From Paracoccus chinensis (GTDB taxonomy: Bacteria; Pseudomonadota; Alphaproteobacteria; Rhodobacterales; Rhodobacteraceae): a DNA stretch of 64,000 bases. This document shows, piece after piece, positions 55,085 through 63,004 of the stretch. The stretch lies in assembly GCF_900102885.1 (NCBI RefSeq), contig NZ_FNGE01000001.1:310001-374000 (forward strand), written 5' to 3'. The notes beneath the pieces were generated by a model. That model was not told the origin of the DNA. It made no database searches and saw nothing but the letters and a program-made list of their open reading frames with translations. Numbering within the stretch: position 1 is the stretch's first letter; each line of letters begins with the position of its first letter. The translations under genes were made by a program, and so were the position numbers.

Positions 55085-55960
55085 ATGTGGATCCCCTATG
55101 ACATCAGCGGATCGCTGAAGGCCGCCACGGCCCCCGAGACGATCCGTCTGTCGCGCGCCGACGAGACGCCCCGGCCTTTCCTCGTCGGCTTCCTGCTGCG
55201 GAACCCGGTGACGCAGGCATGGGAGCTGGACCTGGTCGCGGACCCTGCGGGGACCGAACTGGCCGAGGGCGACCTGCACCTGACGCTGCACGGCAACGAG
55301 GCCGGCAAGCTGGCCGAGGTGATCGTCCGCGTGACGGCCACCTCGGCCGCCGCCGCGCTGGAACGCGCCCATGCGGCGATGACCCGGCGGCTGCTGCGCT
55401 ATGTGGTGGAAACGGGGCGCGGCATGGCCATCGCGGGCTGGCGTGTGGCCGACATGGCCCATGACGCCCGCTGGCGCTGCACCCCCTTCCGGCCCAGCGC
55501 CTTGGTGCTGAACCATGCGAGCCTTGCGCCGATGCCGGACGACCTCGCGCCGCTGGCCGAGCTGTTCCAGTCGGCCCGCGCCGCGACCGAACCCGGCGCG
55601 CGGCTGCTGGCGGCCTTCGCCCTGCTGCACGCGGCGCAGGAGGGTCACCCGGCGCTGGGCCGGGCCGATGTCGCGGGCTTCCGCGTCACCACCGAGATGT
55701 TGGTCCACGCGGGCGCCGACGACGCCTCGCTGGCGGGGCTGGACCTGCCCGGCCTGCTGGCCGCGCTGCGCCCCTTCCATGACCGGCTGGTCGGGCCGGC
55801 CGGCGTGCGGCTTCCGCTCTGCGACGACCTGCCCGCGCGGCAGCGGCTGTCGCGGATGGCGAACCTTGCCGACCTCGCCGCGCACCGGCTGCTCGCTGCC
55901 GAGATCCGGGCGCGGGCGCTTGAGACCCCGCAGCCTGCGCTGGAGCCGGCGCCATGCTGA
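55085..55960 (+). CDS. mauJ: Methylamine utilization protein MauJ
   Basis: Cytoplasmic protein of unknown function present only in mau clusters. 291 residues starting MWIPYDISGSLKAATAP, no signal sequence, mainly helical and Ala/Leu/Arg-rich in the C-terminal half. Recognition rests on position between mauC and mauG. GAGAGG lies about ten bases before the ATG; an in-frame GTG at 55067 is an alternative start. Ends with a seven-base overlap onto mauG. Confidence 0.88.
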   Translation: MWIPYDISGSLKAATAPETIRLSRADETPRPFLVGFLLRNPVTQAWELDLVADPAGTELAEGDLHLTLHGNEAGKLAEVIVRVTATSAAAALERAHAAMTRRLLRYVVETGRGMAIAGWRVADMAHDARWRCTPFRPSALVLNHASLAPMPDDLAPLAELFQSARAATEPGARLLAAFALLHAAQEGHPALGRADVAGFRVTTEMLVHAGADDASLAGLDLPGLLAALRPFHDRLVGPAGVRLPLCDDLPARQRLSRMANLADLAAHRLLAAEIRARALETPQPALEPAPC

Positions 55961-57153
55961 GGGCTTCGCTCGGTCTCGGCGCGCTGGTCGCGGCGGGCTG
56001 GGCCGCCGTGGCGCTGGCTGCCATCGCTGAGCCGCCCGAGAGACGCGCGCCCGACCCCGCCCGCCTCGCCGCGCTGGGCGAGCGGCTGTTCTTCGAGACC
56101 GCGCTGTCGATGAACGGCACGCAGTCCTGCGCCACCTGCCACGACCCCGCCCGCGCCTTCACCGACCCGCGCGAGGGTCGCGCGGGCCTCGCCGTCTCGG
56201 TTGGCGACAACGGCGAATCGCACGGCGACCGCAACACGCCGACGCTTTCCTACGCGAGCTTCAGCCCCGAGTTTCACCAGACCGCATCCGGCGACTGGAA
56301 GGGCGGCCAGTTCTGGGATGGCCGAGCCGCGAACCTGCGCGAGCAGGCGGGCCAGCCGATGCTGAACCCGGTCGAGATGGCGATGCCCGACAAGCAGACC
56401 GTCGCCGCCCGCCTTTCCGCCGATCCCGGCTACCCGGCCGAGTTCGAGGCCGTCTGGGGCCCCGGCACGCTGGACGACCCTGCCCGCGCCTTCGACGCCG
56501 TGGCCGAGGCGCTGGCCGCCTATCAGCAGACCGAGGAATTCGCGCCCTTCGACTCCCGCTATGACCGCTGGCTGCGGGGCGAGGAGACGTTCACCGCGCA
56601 GGAGGAATTCGGCCACACCGTTTTCATCACTTGGAACTGCCGGCTCTGCCACATGAACCGCAAGCAGGGCGTGGCCGAGAACGAGACCTTCACCAATTTC
56701 GAATATCACAACATCGGCGTGCCGGTGAATCCCGCCGCGCGGAACGCAAGCGGGCTTGGCCCCGATCACGTGGACCTCGGGTTGTCCGCCCATCCCGGCA
56801 TCGACGATCCCGCGCAGGACGGCCGCTTCAAGGTGCCGACGCTGCGGAACGTGGCCGTGACCGGCCCCTACATGCACAACGGGGTGTTCCAAGACCTGCG
56901 GACGGCGATCGTCTTCTACAACAAGTACACGAGCCGCCGTAAACACGCGAAGATCAACCCCGAGACGGGCGAGGACTGGGGCCCGCCCGAGGTCGAGGCG
57001 AATCTCTCGCTGGCCGAGCTTGAATCGGGCCTGATGGTGGACGACGCGCGGGTCGATGCGCTCGTCGCCTTCCTGGAAACGCTGACCGACCGCCGGTACG
57101 AGCCGCTGCTGGCCGAACAGAAGGCCGCCCGCGCGGCCGCGCAAGGGGACTGA
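55954..57153 (+). CDS. mauG: MauG, diheme enzyme for TTQ biosynthesis
   Basis: Periplasmic diheme c-type protein that completes TTQ in MauA through a bis-Fe(IV) state. 399 residues with a 20-25 residue signal. Heme motifs are CATCH (59-63) and CRLCH (229-233). Using the constant offset of 28 from P. denitrificans, the known functional residues are all kept: Trp93, Gln103, Pro107, Glu113, Trp199 and the axial Tyr294 appear as Trp121, Gln131, Pro135, Glu141, Trp227 and Tyr322 (VFYNKY). Overlaps mauJ by seven bases. Confidence 0.98.
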   Translation: MLRASLGLGALVAAGWAAVALAAIAEPPERRAPDPARLAALGERLFFETALSMNGTQSCATCHDPARAFTDPREGRAGLAVSVGDNGESHGDRNTPTLSYASFSPEFHQTASGDWKGGQFWDGRAANLREQAGQPMLNPVEMAMPDKQTVAARLSADPGYPAEFEAVWGPGTLDDPARAFDAVAEALAAYQQTEEFAPFDSRYDRWLRGEETFTAQEEFGHTVFITWNCRLCHMNRKQGVAENETFTNFEYHNIGVPVNPAARNASGLGPDHVDLGLSAHPGIDDPAQDGRFKVPTLRNVAVTGPYMHNGVFQDLRTAIVFYNKYTSRRKHAKINPETGEDWGPPEVEANLSLAELESGLMVDDARVDALVAFLETLTDRRYEPLLAEQKAARAAAQGD

Positions 57154-57180
57154 ACCGGCGAAACCTCGGGGAGGGTGACG

Positions 57181-57843
57181 ATGGCCGGACCACGCAGGAT
57201 CACCCGCCGCGCCGCCCTGGGCGAAGTCGCCCGCGTGGGCGGCGCGGCCTGCCTTGCCGGGCTGTCGCTGACGGCGCTGGTCAGCATGGCCAGCCGGGCC
57301 GACGCCCGGGCGCTGCGGCCTCCGGGGGCGCTGCCGGAAGATGACTTCCTATCGGCCTGCGTCCGCTGCGGCCTTTGCGTCGAGGCCTGCCCCTATGACA
57401 CGCTGTCGCTGGCCGAATGGGGCGACGAGGCCGCCGTCGGCACGCCCTTCTTCACCCCGCGCGACGTCCCCTGCTTCATGTGCAAGGACGTGCCCTGCGC
57501 GCGGGCCTGCCCCACGGGCGCGCTCGACCGTGAGATCCCGGACATCCGGCAGGCCGACATGGGCGTCGCGGTGCTGGTGGGGCACGAGACCTGCCTGAAC
57601 TACAAGGGCCTCAACTGCAGCATCTGCCACCGCGTCTGCCCCATCCGCAACGAGGCGATCACGCTGGAAAAGGGCGAGATCAACGGCCGTGCCGTGGTCC
57701 TGCCGGTGGTCCATTCCGACAAGTGCACCGGTTGCGGCACCTGCGAGAAGCACTGCGTCACCGGCCATGCCTCGATCCGCGTCCTGCCCCGTGATCTGGG
57801 CTTGGGCGGAGAGGGCCGCAACCGCGCCGGGCGGGCCACATGA
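57181..57843 (+). CDS. mauM: Methylamine utilization ferredoxin-type protein MauM
   Basis: NapG-like iron-sulfur protein, 220 residues, with a twin-arginine-like leader (ITRRAALGEVA) and four cysteine clusters for [4Fe-4S] centres: CVRCGLCVEACP, CFMCKDVPCARACP, CSICHRVCP and CTGCGTCEKHCVTGH. Non-essential accessory gene in P. denitrificans. GGGAGG six bases before the ATG at 57181. Its stop overlaps mauN by four bases. Confidence 0.95.
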   Translation: MAGPRRITRRAALGEVARVGGAACLAGLSLTALVSMASRADARALRPPGALPEDDFLSACVRCGLCVEACPYDTLSLAEWGDEAAVGTPFFTPRDVPCFMCKDVPCARACPTGALDREIPDIRQADMGVAVLVGHETCLNYKGLNCSICHRVCPIRNEAITLEKGEINGRAVVLPVVHSDKCTGCGTCEKHCVTGHASIRVLPRDLGLGGEGRNRAGRAT

Positions 57844-58766
57844 TCGGGCGGCTCGATCTCGACGCAAGGCAGCAGTCGGTCGCGGCGCGGGGCTGGTGGC
57901 GGTCGCACAAGTGGTGGCTGTTGCGGCGGACGAGCCAGATTGCGGCGATGGCCGTCTTCATGCTGGGACCTTGGGCAGGGATCTGGCTGGTACGGGGCAA
58001 CTTCGCCTCCAGCGACGTCCTGGGCGTCCTGCCGCTGACCGACCCCTACATCCTGCTGCAATCCCTTGCGGCGGGACACGGGCTGGCACTGACGGCGCTG
58101 GTCGGGGCGGGGCTGATCGTCGCGCTTTACCTGATTGCCGGGGGCCGCGCCTATTGCAGTTGGGTCTGCCCGGTCAATGTCGTGACAGACAGCGCCCACT
58201 GGCTGCGGGAAAAGACCGGGCTCACGCGCGACCGCAAGCTTGATCGCCGGACGCGGGTGGTGATCCTGGCGGCGACGCTGCTCGCCGCATTCCTGACCGG
58301 CCGCATCGCGTGGGAGTTCGTCAACCCCGTCAGCATGATGCAGCGGGGGCTGATCACCGGCGTGGGTCTTGGCTGGGGACTGGTGCTGGCGGTGTTCCTG
58401 CTGGACCTGTTCGTCGCGCGCCGCGCCTGGTGCAGCCATCTCTGCCCCGTGGGCGCCTTCTACGGCGTGGTCGGACGCGCCTCGCTGACCCGCGTGGCGG
58501 CGACCCGGCGCGCGGCCTGCACCGACTGCGCCGCCTGCTTCAACATCTGCCCCGAGCCGCATGTGATCGCGCCTGCCCTGAAGGGAAAGGGCAGCCCGGT
58601 GATCCGCTCCGGCGATTGCCTGAACTGCGGGGCCTGCATCGATTCCTGCCCCGTGGACGTCTTCCGCATGACCCACCGCTTCGCGGGGGTCGAGGAGGGC
58701 GCAGCCCCCGCGCGGCGGAGGGCGGTCACACCGAGAAGGGCTCCAGCGGCAGGTCCCGCTCGGTAG
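57840..58766 (+). CDS. mauN: Methylamine utilization ferredoxin-type membrane protein MauN
   Basis: NapH-like polyferredoxin, 308 residues: four to five helices, two CxxxCP motifs at membrane borders (CSWVCPVN, CSHLCPVG) and two [4Fe-4S] clusters (CTDCAACFNICPE, CLNCGACIDSCPVD). Partner of MauM in electron delivery; dispensable in P. denitrificans. Last mau gene. Its final 41 bases overlap the 3' end of the convergent CoA-transferase gene, and the last 25 residues are Ala/Arg-rich and poorly family-like. Confidence 0.94.
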   Translation: MIGRLDLDARQQSVAARGWWRSHKWWLLRRTSQIAAMAVFMLGPWAGIWLVRGNFASSDVLGVLPLTDPYILLQSLAAGHGLALTALVGAGLIVALYLIAGGRAYCSWVCPVNVVTDSAHWLREKTGLTRDRKLDRRTRVVILAATLLAAFLTGRIAWEFVNPVSMMQRGLITGVGLGWGLVLAVFLLDLFVARRAWCSHLCPVGAFYGVVGRASLTRVAATRRAACTDCAACFNICPEPHVIAPALKGKGSPVIRSGDCLNCGACIDSCPVDVFRMTHRFAGVEEGAAPARRRAVTPRRAPAAGPAR

Positions 58767-59541
58767 CCAGCGCGCGGCATTCCTCGGCGGACATCCTGGC
58801 GAAGAAGCCGGGGATGTCATCCCCCGCAACCTCGGCCAGTCGCGCCGAGAAATGCGGCTCCAGGGCAGCGCAGGCGACAAGGCCATCGCGCAGGCGATAG
58901 ATGGTGTAATCCGGCAAGGCGCCGGACAGAAGCCCGCCGTTTACCGTGATCCCGTGGCGCACCGGCGCGGCGAAGCGTTCCGCGGCCTGCCGCAGCCCGA
59001 TGACGGCATGGCGCTGGGGGCGTCCCCGTTCGCGCGCCAGCAGCAGGGTGACGGCGGCGCGGGCGGCGGCCTCGGCCCCGGCCATGTCGGCGATCACCGT
59101 GCGCGGCATCCGCCCGTCCAGCAGCCCGGCCGAGGCCTGGTAGGTCAGGTCGTGGCCGGGCACGTCCGGGGCCTTCTCGTCGCCGACGATCTCGACCCAG
59201 GCGAGGCGCGGGTTGACCTGCACCAGTGCCGCTTCGGTGATCCCCAGCCGCCCCAAGGCCGAGCGGCGGTGGCTGGAGATCAGCAGGTCCGCGCCCTCCA
59301 GCAGCTCGCGGAACCGCGCCTGCCCTTCCCCGGAGCGCAGGTCCACCGTTTCGATCCGGGCGGCGCGGTTCAGCTCGGCGTACCATTGCGGCATCACGTG
59401 GCCCGTCATGTCGCCCGAGGGCGGCTCGATCTTGATCACCGCCATGCCCTGCGCGGCCAGCAGCGCGGCCGCAGCGGGGCCGGGCACGTTGGCGGCCATG
59501 CAGACGGCGGTCAGGCCAGACAGCGGCAGGTCGTCGGACAT
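58726..59541 (-). CDS. CoA-transferase family III (CaiB/BaiF) protein
   Basis: 271-residue relative of CaiB/alpha-methylacyl-CoA racemase, shorter than the usual 380-400 residues. It has the N-terminal GLTAVCMAANVPGPAAAALL, KIEPPSGD, LRSGEGQARFRELLEGADLL and GHDLTYQASAGLLDG segments, with a compressed C-terminal part. The nucleophilic Asp normally found near residue 170 is hard to place, so catalytic status is uncertain. Convergent overlap with mauN (41 bases); divergent from the SDR gene across a 120-base gap holding a large inverted repeat. Confidence 0.85.
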   Translation of the reverse strand: MSDDLPLSGLTAVCMAANVPGPAAAALLAAQGMAVIKIEPPSGDMTGHVMPQWYAELNRAARIETVDLRSGEGQARFRELLEGADLLISSHRRSALGRLGITEAALVQVNPRLAWVEIVGDEKAPDVPGHDLTYQASAGLLDGRMPRTVIADMAGAEAAARAAVTLLLARERGRPQRHAVIGLRQAAERFAAPVRHGITVNGGLLSGALPDYTIYRLRDGLVACAALEPHFSARLAEVAGDDIPGFFARMSAEECRALATERDLPLEPFSV

Positions 59542-59579
59542 GGAAGCGGGCCTTTCCTTGCTTGGCCGCAGCTTGTCAC

Positions 59580-59626
59580 GCCCCCGGGGCGCAAGGCAAC
59601 CAAGGTCGCCCTTGCGCCCCGGGGGC
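59580..59626. repeat. Perfect 17-bp inverted repeat between divergent genes
   Basis: GCCCCCGGGGCGCAAGG (59580-59596) is repeated in exact inverse at 59610-59626 with a 13-base spacer. It lies in the gap between the CoA-transferase and SDR starts, where terminators are not expected. It could be an operator, a cruciform-forming site or a fragment of a dispersed element. Confidence 0.7.
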
Positions 59627-59661
59627 AACGGTGCATCCTTCGGCGCAAACAGGGGGACGGC

Positions 59662-60411
59662 ATGGCAGGACGGCTGGAAGGCAAGCGGATTCTCATCACG
59701 GCGGCGGGCCAGGGGATGGGCCGGGCAGCGGCGCTCGCCTGCGCAGCGGAAGGCGCGCGGGTGCTGGCAACCGACCGCGACGCGGGCCTGCTGGAGGATC
59801 TGGCCGCGCAGGGGATCGAGACGGCCGCGCTGGACGTCACCGACGCCGGGGCCGTGCGGGCGGTGGTCGGGGGTGCGGGCGACCTGGACGGGCTGTTCAA
59901 CTGCGCGGGTATCGTGGTGAACGGCGCGCTTGGCGACACGGTCGAGGCCGAGTGGCACGCCAGCTTCGACGTGAACATCCACGCCATGTTTCATGTCACC
60001 CGCGCGGCCCTGCCGGGGCTTCTGCGGCGGGCCGAGGCGACAGGCGCGGCCTCGGTGGTCAACATGGCCTCGATGGCCTCGAGCGTGAAGGGTTTCGCCA
60101 ACCGCTGCGCCTACGGGACGACCAAGGCGGCGGTGATCGGCTTCACCAAGTCGGTCGCCGCCGATTACGTCCGGGCGGGGCTGCGGGCCAATGCGCTGTG
60201 CCCCGGCACGGTGGACACGCCTTCGCTGCGGGGCCGGATCGCGGCGGCGGCGGACCCTGCCCAGGCCGAGCGCGACTTCATCGCCCGCCAGCCGATGGGG
60301 CGGCTGGCCCATGTGAACGATCTCGCGCCAATGGTGGTCTATCTTCTGTCCGACGAAAGCCGCTTCATGAGCGGCCAGGCGGTGGTGGTCGATGGCGGGG
60401 TCACGATCTGA
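59662..60411 (+). CDS. Short-chain dehydrogenase, 2-keto-3-deoxy-fuconate dehydrogenase-like
   Basis: NAD(P)-dependent classical SDR, 249 residues: ITAAGQGMGRAAAL nucleotide motif, NCAGIV, catalytic Ser in NMASMASS and YGTTK, with the C-terminal GRLAHVNDLAPMVVYLLSDE. It resembles L-fucose-pathway KDF dehydrogenases and DHRS6-like enzymes; substrate is inference. AGGGGGA precedes the ATG, and dgoK starts directly after the stop. Confidence 0.87.
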   Translation: MAGRLEGKRILITAAGQGMGRAAALACAAEGARVLATDRDAGLLEDLAAQGIETAALDVTDAGAVRAVVGGAGDLDGLFNCAGIVVNGALGDTVEAEWHASFDVNIHAMFHVTRAALPGLLRRAEATGAASVVNMASMASSVKGFANRCAYGTTKAAVIGFTKSVAADYVRAGLRANALCPGTVDTPSLRGRIAAAADPAQAERDFIARQPMGRLAHVNDLAPMVVYLLSDESRFMSGQAVVVDGGVTI

Positions 60412-60412
60412 G

Positions 60413-61318
60413 ATGGACAGGCCCGACTGGATCGCCGTCGACTGGGGCACGAGCCGGCTGCGCGCCTGGGCCATGGGCGCAGACGGGCGCCCCTTGGCGC
60501 AGGCAGACTCCGCTCAGGGCATGGGCGGGCTGGCCCCGGATGCCTTCGAGCCCGCGCTGCTGGCGCTGGTCGAGCCCTGGCTCGACCCCGGCCGCGTCAC
60601 GCCCGTGGTGGCCTGCGGCATGGTCGGCGCGCGCCAGGGCTGGGTCGAGGCCGCCTATCGCGCGGTCCCCTGCACGCCGCTGGGCCCGCCCCTGACGCAG
60701 GCGCCCGCGCGAGACCCGCGCATCGCCGTTTCCATCGTGCCGGGTCTGTCGCAGACCCGCCCCTCGGCCGACGTGATGCGGGGCGAGGAAACTCAGATCG
60801 CGGGCGTGCTGGCCGCCGCCCCCGACTGGGACGGCGTCATCTGCCTGCCGGGCACGCACAGCAAATGGGCCGAGGTCTCGGCGGGCGAGGTCGTCAGCTT
60901 CCGCAGCTTCCTGACGGGCGAGCTGTTCGCCTGGCTGTCCACCGGATCCGTCCTGCGGCACGGGATGGCGGGGGAAGGCTGGGACGAGGGCGCCTTTGAC
61001 GGCGGGGTTTCGGACGGCATGTCCCGCCCCGAATGGCTGACCGCGCGGCTGTTCACCCTGCGGGCCGAGGGGCTGCTGGCGGAACTGCCGCCGGACGCCG
61101 CGCGGGCGCGGCTGTCGGGCCTGCTGATCGGCACGGAACTGGCGGCGGCCAGGGCCTGGTGGCTGGGGCGCGACGTGGTGATCCTGGGCGAGGGCAGGCT
61201 GGCCAGGCTTTACGCGCGGGCCTTGGGCGCGCAGGGGGCCGCCGCGCGGCAGGTCCCGGCCGAGAGCGCCGTGCTGGCGGGACTGGCCCGCGCACGGGCG
61301 CTTGCGGGCCGGGCCTGA
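60413..61318 (+). CDS. dgoK: 2-dehydro-3-deoxygalactonokinase
   Basis: Phosphorylates 2-keto-3-deoxy-galactonate in the De Ley-Doudoroff galactose route. 301 residues with DWGTSRLRAWAMG, the catalytic segment PGTHSKWAEV and FLTGELFAWLSTGSVLRHG. It begins one base after the SDR stop. The aldolase that usually follows, dgoA, is only a remnant here. Confidence 0.92.
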   Translation: MDRPDWIAVDWGTSRLRAWAMGADGRPLAQADSAQGMGGLAPDAFEPALLALVEPWLDPGRVTPVVACGMVGARQGWVEAAYRAVPCTPLGPPLTQAPARDPRIAVSIVPGLSQTRPSADVMRGEETQIAGVLAAAPDWDGVICLPGTHSKWAEVSAGEVVSFRSFLTGELFAWLSTGSVLRHGMAGEGWDEGAFDGGVSDGMSRPEWLTARLFTLRAEGLLAELPPDAARARLSGLLIGTELAAARAWWLGRDVVILGEGRLARLYARALGAQGAAARQVPAESAVLAGLARARALAGRA

Positions 61319-61365
61319 GCTGCAACCTTGTCACCAAGGGCGCCGGTCCATGCCGTGGCCAGGGC

Positions 61366-61515
61366 GGATTCCTTGAACCTTACCGAATGGGCACGGCGGG
61401 CTTCGGGATCGGCGGTGTCCTTTACCGTCCCGGCCAGACGCCCGAGCAGACGGCAAGGGCGGCGGCCGGGATCGGCGCAGCCCATGCCGCCGCGATAGCG
61501 GGGCACGCTCAGTAG
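61366..61515 (+). pseudogene. dgoA: Remnant of 2-dehydro-3-deoxy-6-phosphogalactonate aldolase (dgoA)
   Basis: Immediately after dgoK, about 49 codons in one frame resemble the C terminus of the KDPGal aldolase: FLEPYRMGTAGFGIGGVLYR then PGQTPEQTARAAAGIGAAHA, ending at TAG 61513-61515. The first roughly 160 residues, including the Schiff-base lysine, are missing; only 47 unrelated bases separate it from dgoK. Its end overlaps the convergent SDR gene by a few bases, so a deletion probably joined two units here. Confidence 0.75.
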
Positions 61516-62243
61516 GTCGCCCGTCCCCCCGACAGGTCGAAGACCGCGCCGGTCGAGAAGGCGCAGTCCTCGGACGACAGCCAGGCGACCATGGCCGCCG
61601 CCTCGGCCGGTTCCAGGAAGCGCTTCATCGGGATCTTCGACAGCATGTAGTCGATATGCTCTTGGCTCATCTGGTCGAAGATGGGGGTGCGCGCAGCGGC
61701 CGGGGTCACGCAATTCACGAGGATGCCGGTTTCCGCCAGCTCCTTGCCCAGCGACTTGGTCAGCGCGATCACCCCGGCCTTGGAGGCCGAGTAATGCGCG
61801 GCATTGGGGTTGCCTTCCTTGCCCGCGACCGAAGCGATGTTGACGATGCGGCCATAGCCCCGCCCGATCATGCCGGGCACCAGCGCGCGGCAGACCACGA
61901 AAGGCGCGGTCAGGTTCACCTCCATCACCTGCCGCCAGACGGCGGGGTCGAGTTGCCAGGTGGGCGCATTGCCCCCGGTGATCCCGGCGTTGTTGACGAG
62001 GATGTCCACCGCCCCGGCCGCCTCGGCCGCGCGGGCCACGGCATCGTCGTCGCACAGATCGACCACGCGGGCGCTGACCGCACTGCCGATTTCGGCCGCC
62101 ACGGCCTGGGCGGGGCCATCCTGGATGTCCCAGATCTCGACGGTGGCGCCGCTGGCGGCCAGCCGCTCGGTGATGGCGCGGCCCAGGCCCTGGGCGCCCC
62201 CGGTCACAACGGCGCGGCGGCCCGTCAGGTCGATGCGGTTCAT
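61509..62243 (-). CDS. Short-chain dehydrogenase, sugar dehydrogenase type
   Basis: Classical SDR of 244 residues: VVTGGAQGLGRAITERL, NNAGIT, NIASVAG and YSASK, ending STGAVFDLSGGRATY. Resembles FabG-like L-fucose/L-rhamnose/galactose 1-dehydrogenases of sugar-acid gene clusters. Start at 62243 (MNRIDLTGRRAVV) overlaps the GntR gene by four bases, placing it in the leftward operon denD-gntR-SDR. Exact substrate not determined. Confidence 0.88.
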   Translation of the reverse strand: MNRIDLTGRRAVVTGGAQGLGRAITERLAASGATVEIWDIQDGPAQAVAAEIGSAVSARVVDLCDDDAVARAAEAAGAVDILVNNAGITGGNAPTWQLDPAVWRQVMEVNLTAPFVVCRALVPGMIGRGYGRIVNIASVAGKEGNPNAAHYSASKAGVIALTKSLGKELAETGILVNCVTPAAARTPIFDQMSQEHIDYMLSKIPMKRFLEPAEAAAMVAWLSSEDCAFSTGAVFDLSGGRATY

Positions 62244-63004
62244 GTCAGCTCCTTGTCGGACGGAAGAATGGGCAGGACCGGCGGCTCGGCCGGGGACAGC
62301 ACGCGGTGCAGCAGGGCCAACTGCACCCGGTCGGCGCGTGCCCGATGCGCGAGATGCCCCGCATGGGCCGCGGCCACGTCGCCCGACAGCACGGCGTCGA
62401 GGATTACCCGGTGCTCGGTATCCGATGCCGTCGGCAGCGGCCGGTGCGTCAGGATCAGGCGGCGGCCGCGATATTGCAGTCCCCAGTATTCGCCGATGGT
62501 GCGCTGCAGGCGCGGGTTGCCGCACAGCCCCACCAGCGTGGAATGGAAATCGTCGTCGAGGTCCGACCAGCGGGCGATGTCGCCCTCGGCGGTGGCGCGT
62601 TCCATCTTCTGGACCAGCTGCACCAGCGCCTCGCGTGCGGCAGGCTCGACCGGGCGCGAGGCGGCCAGCGCCACCGCCCGCACCTCGAGCGCCGAGAACA
62701 CGTCCAGGATGTCGCGGAAATCCACAAGCGTCAGGTCCACGACCGTGACGCCGTGGCGGGGGCGGATGCTGACCAGCCCTTCCTCGGCCAGACGGATCGC
62801 AGCCTCGCGCACGGGGGTGCGCGACAGGCCCAGAAGCGCCGCCAGTTCCGTTTCCAGCAGCGTCGTGCCGGGCGCGAGCCGCCCGGTCAGGATGCGGTAG
62901 CGCAGGTCGTGATAGGCCCGGTCACGCGCGTTCAGCCCCGTGGCCTGCGAGGGCACCGGGCGCGGCCGGGCGGCGCGGCTGATGGCGGGGCCGCCCGGTG
63001 TCAT
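62240..63004 (-). CDS. GntR-family (FadR subgroup) transcriptional regulator
   Basis: 254 residues with an N-terminal winged helix (about 28-92; YHDLRYRILTGRLAPGTTLL, LSRTPVREAAIRL) and an FCD effector domain (about 105-235) whose metal-binding Asp/His pattern includes DDDFHSTLVGLCGN and DTEHRVILDAVLSGD. Overlaps both neighbours by four bases, so it presumably autoregulates the operon and may control the divergent sugar-acid genes. Confidence 0.92.
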   Translation of the reverse strand: MTPGGPAISRAARPRPVPSQATGLNARDRAYHDLRYRILTGRLAPGTTLLETELAALLGLSRTPVREAAIRLAEEGLVSIRPRHGVTVVDLTLVDFRDILDVFSALEVRAVALAASRPVEPAAREALVQLVQKMERATAEGDIARWSDLDDDFHSTLVGLCGNPRLQRTIGEYWGLQYRGRRLILTHRPLPTASDTEHRVILDAVLSGDVAAAHAGHLAHRARADRVQLALLHRVLSPAEPPVLPILPSDKELT

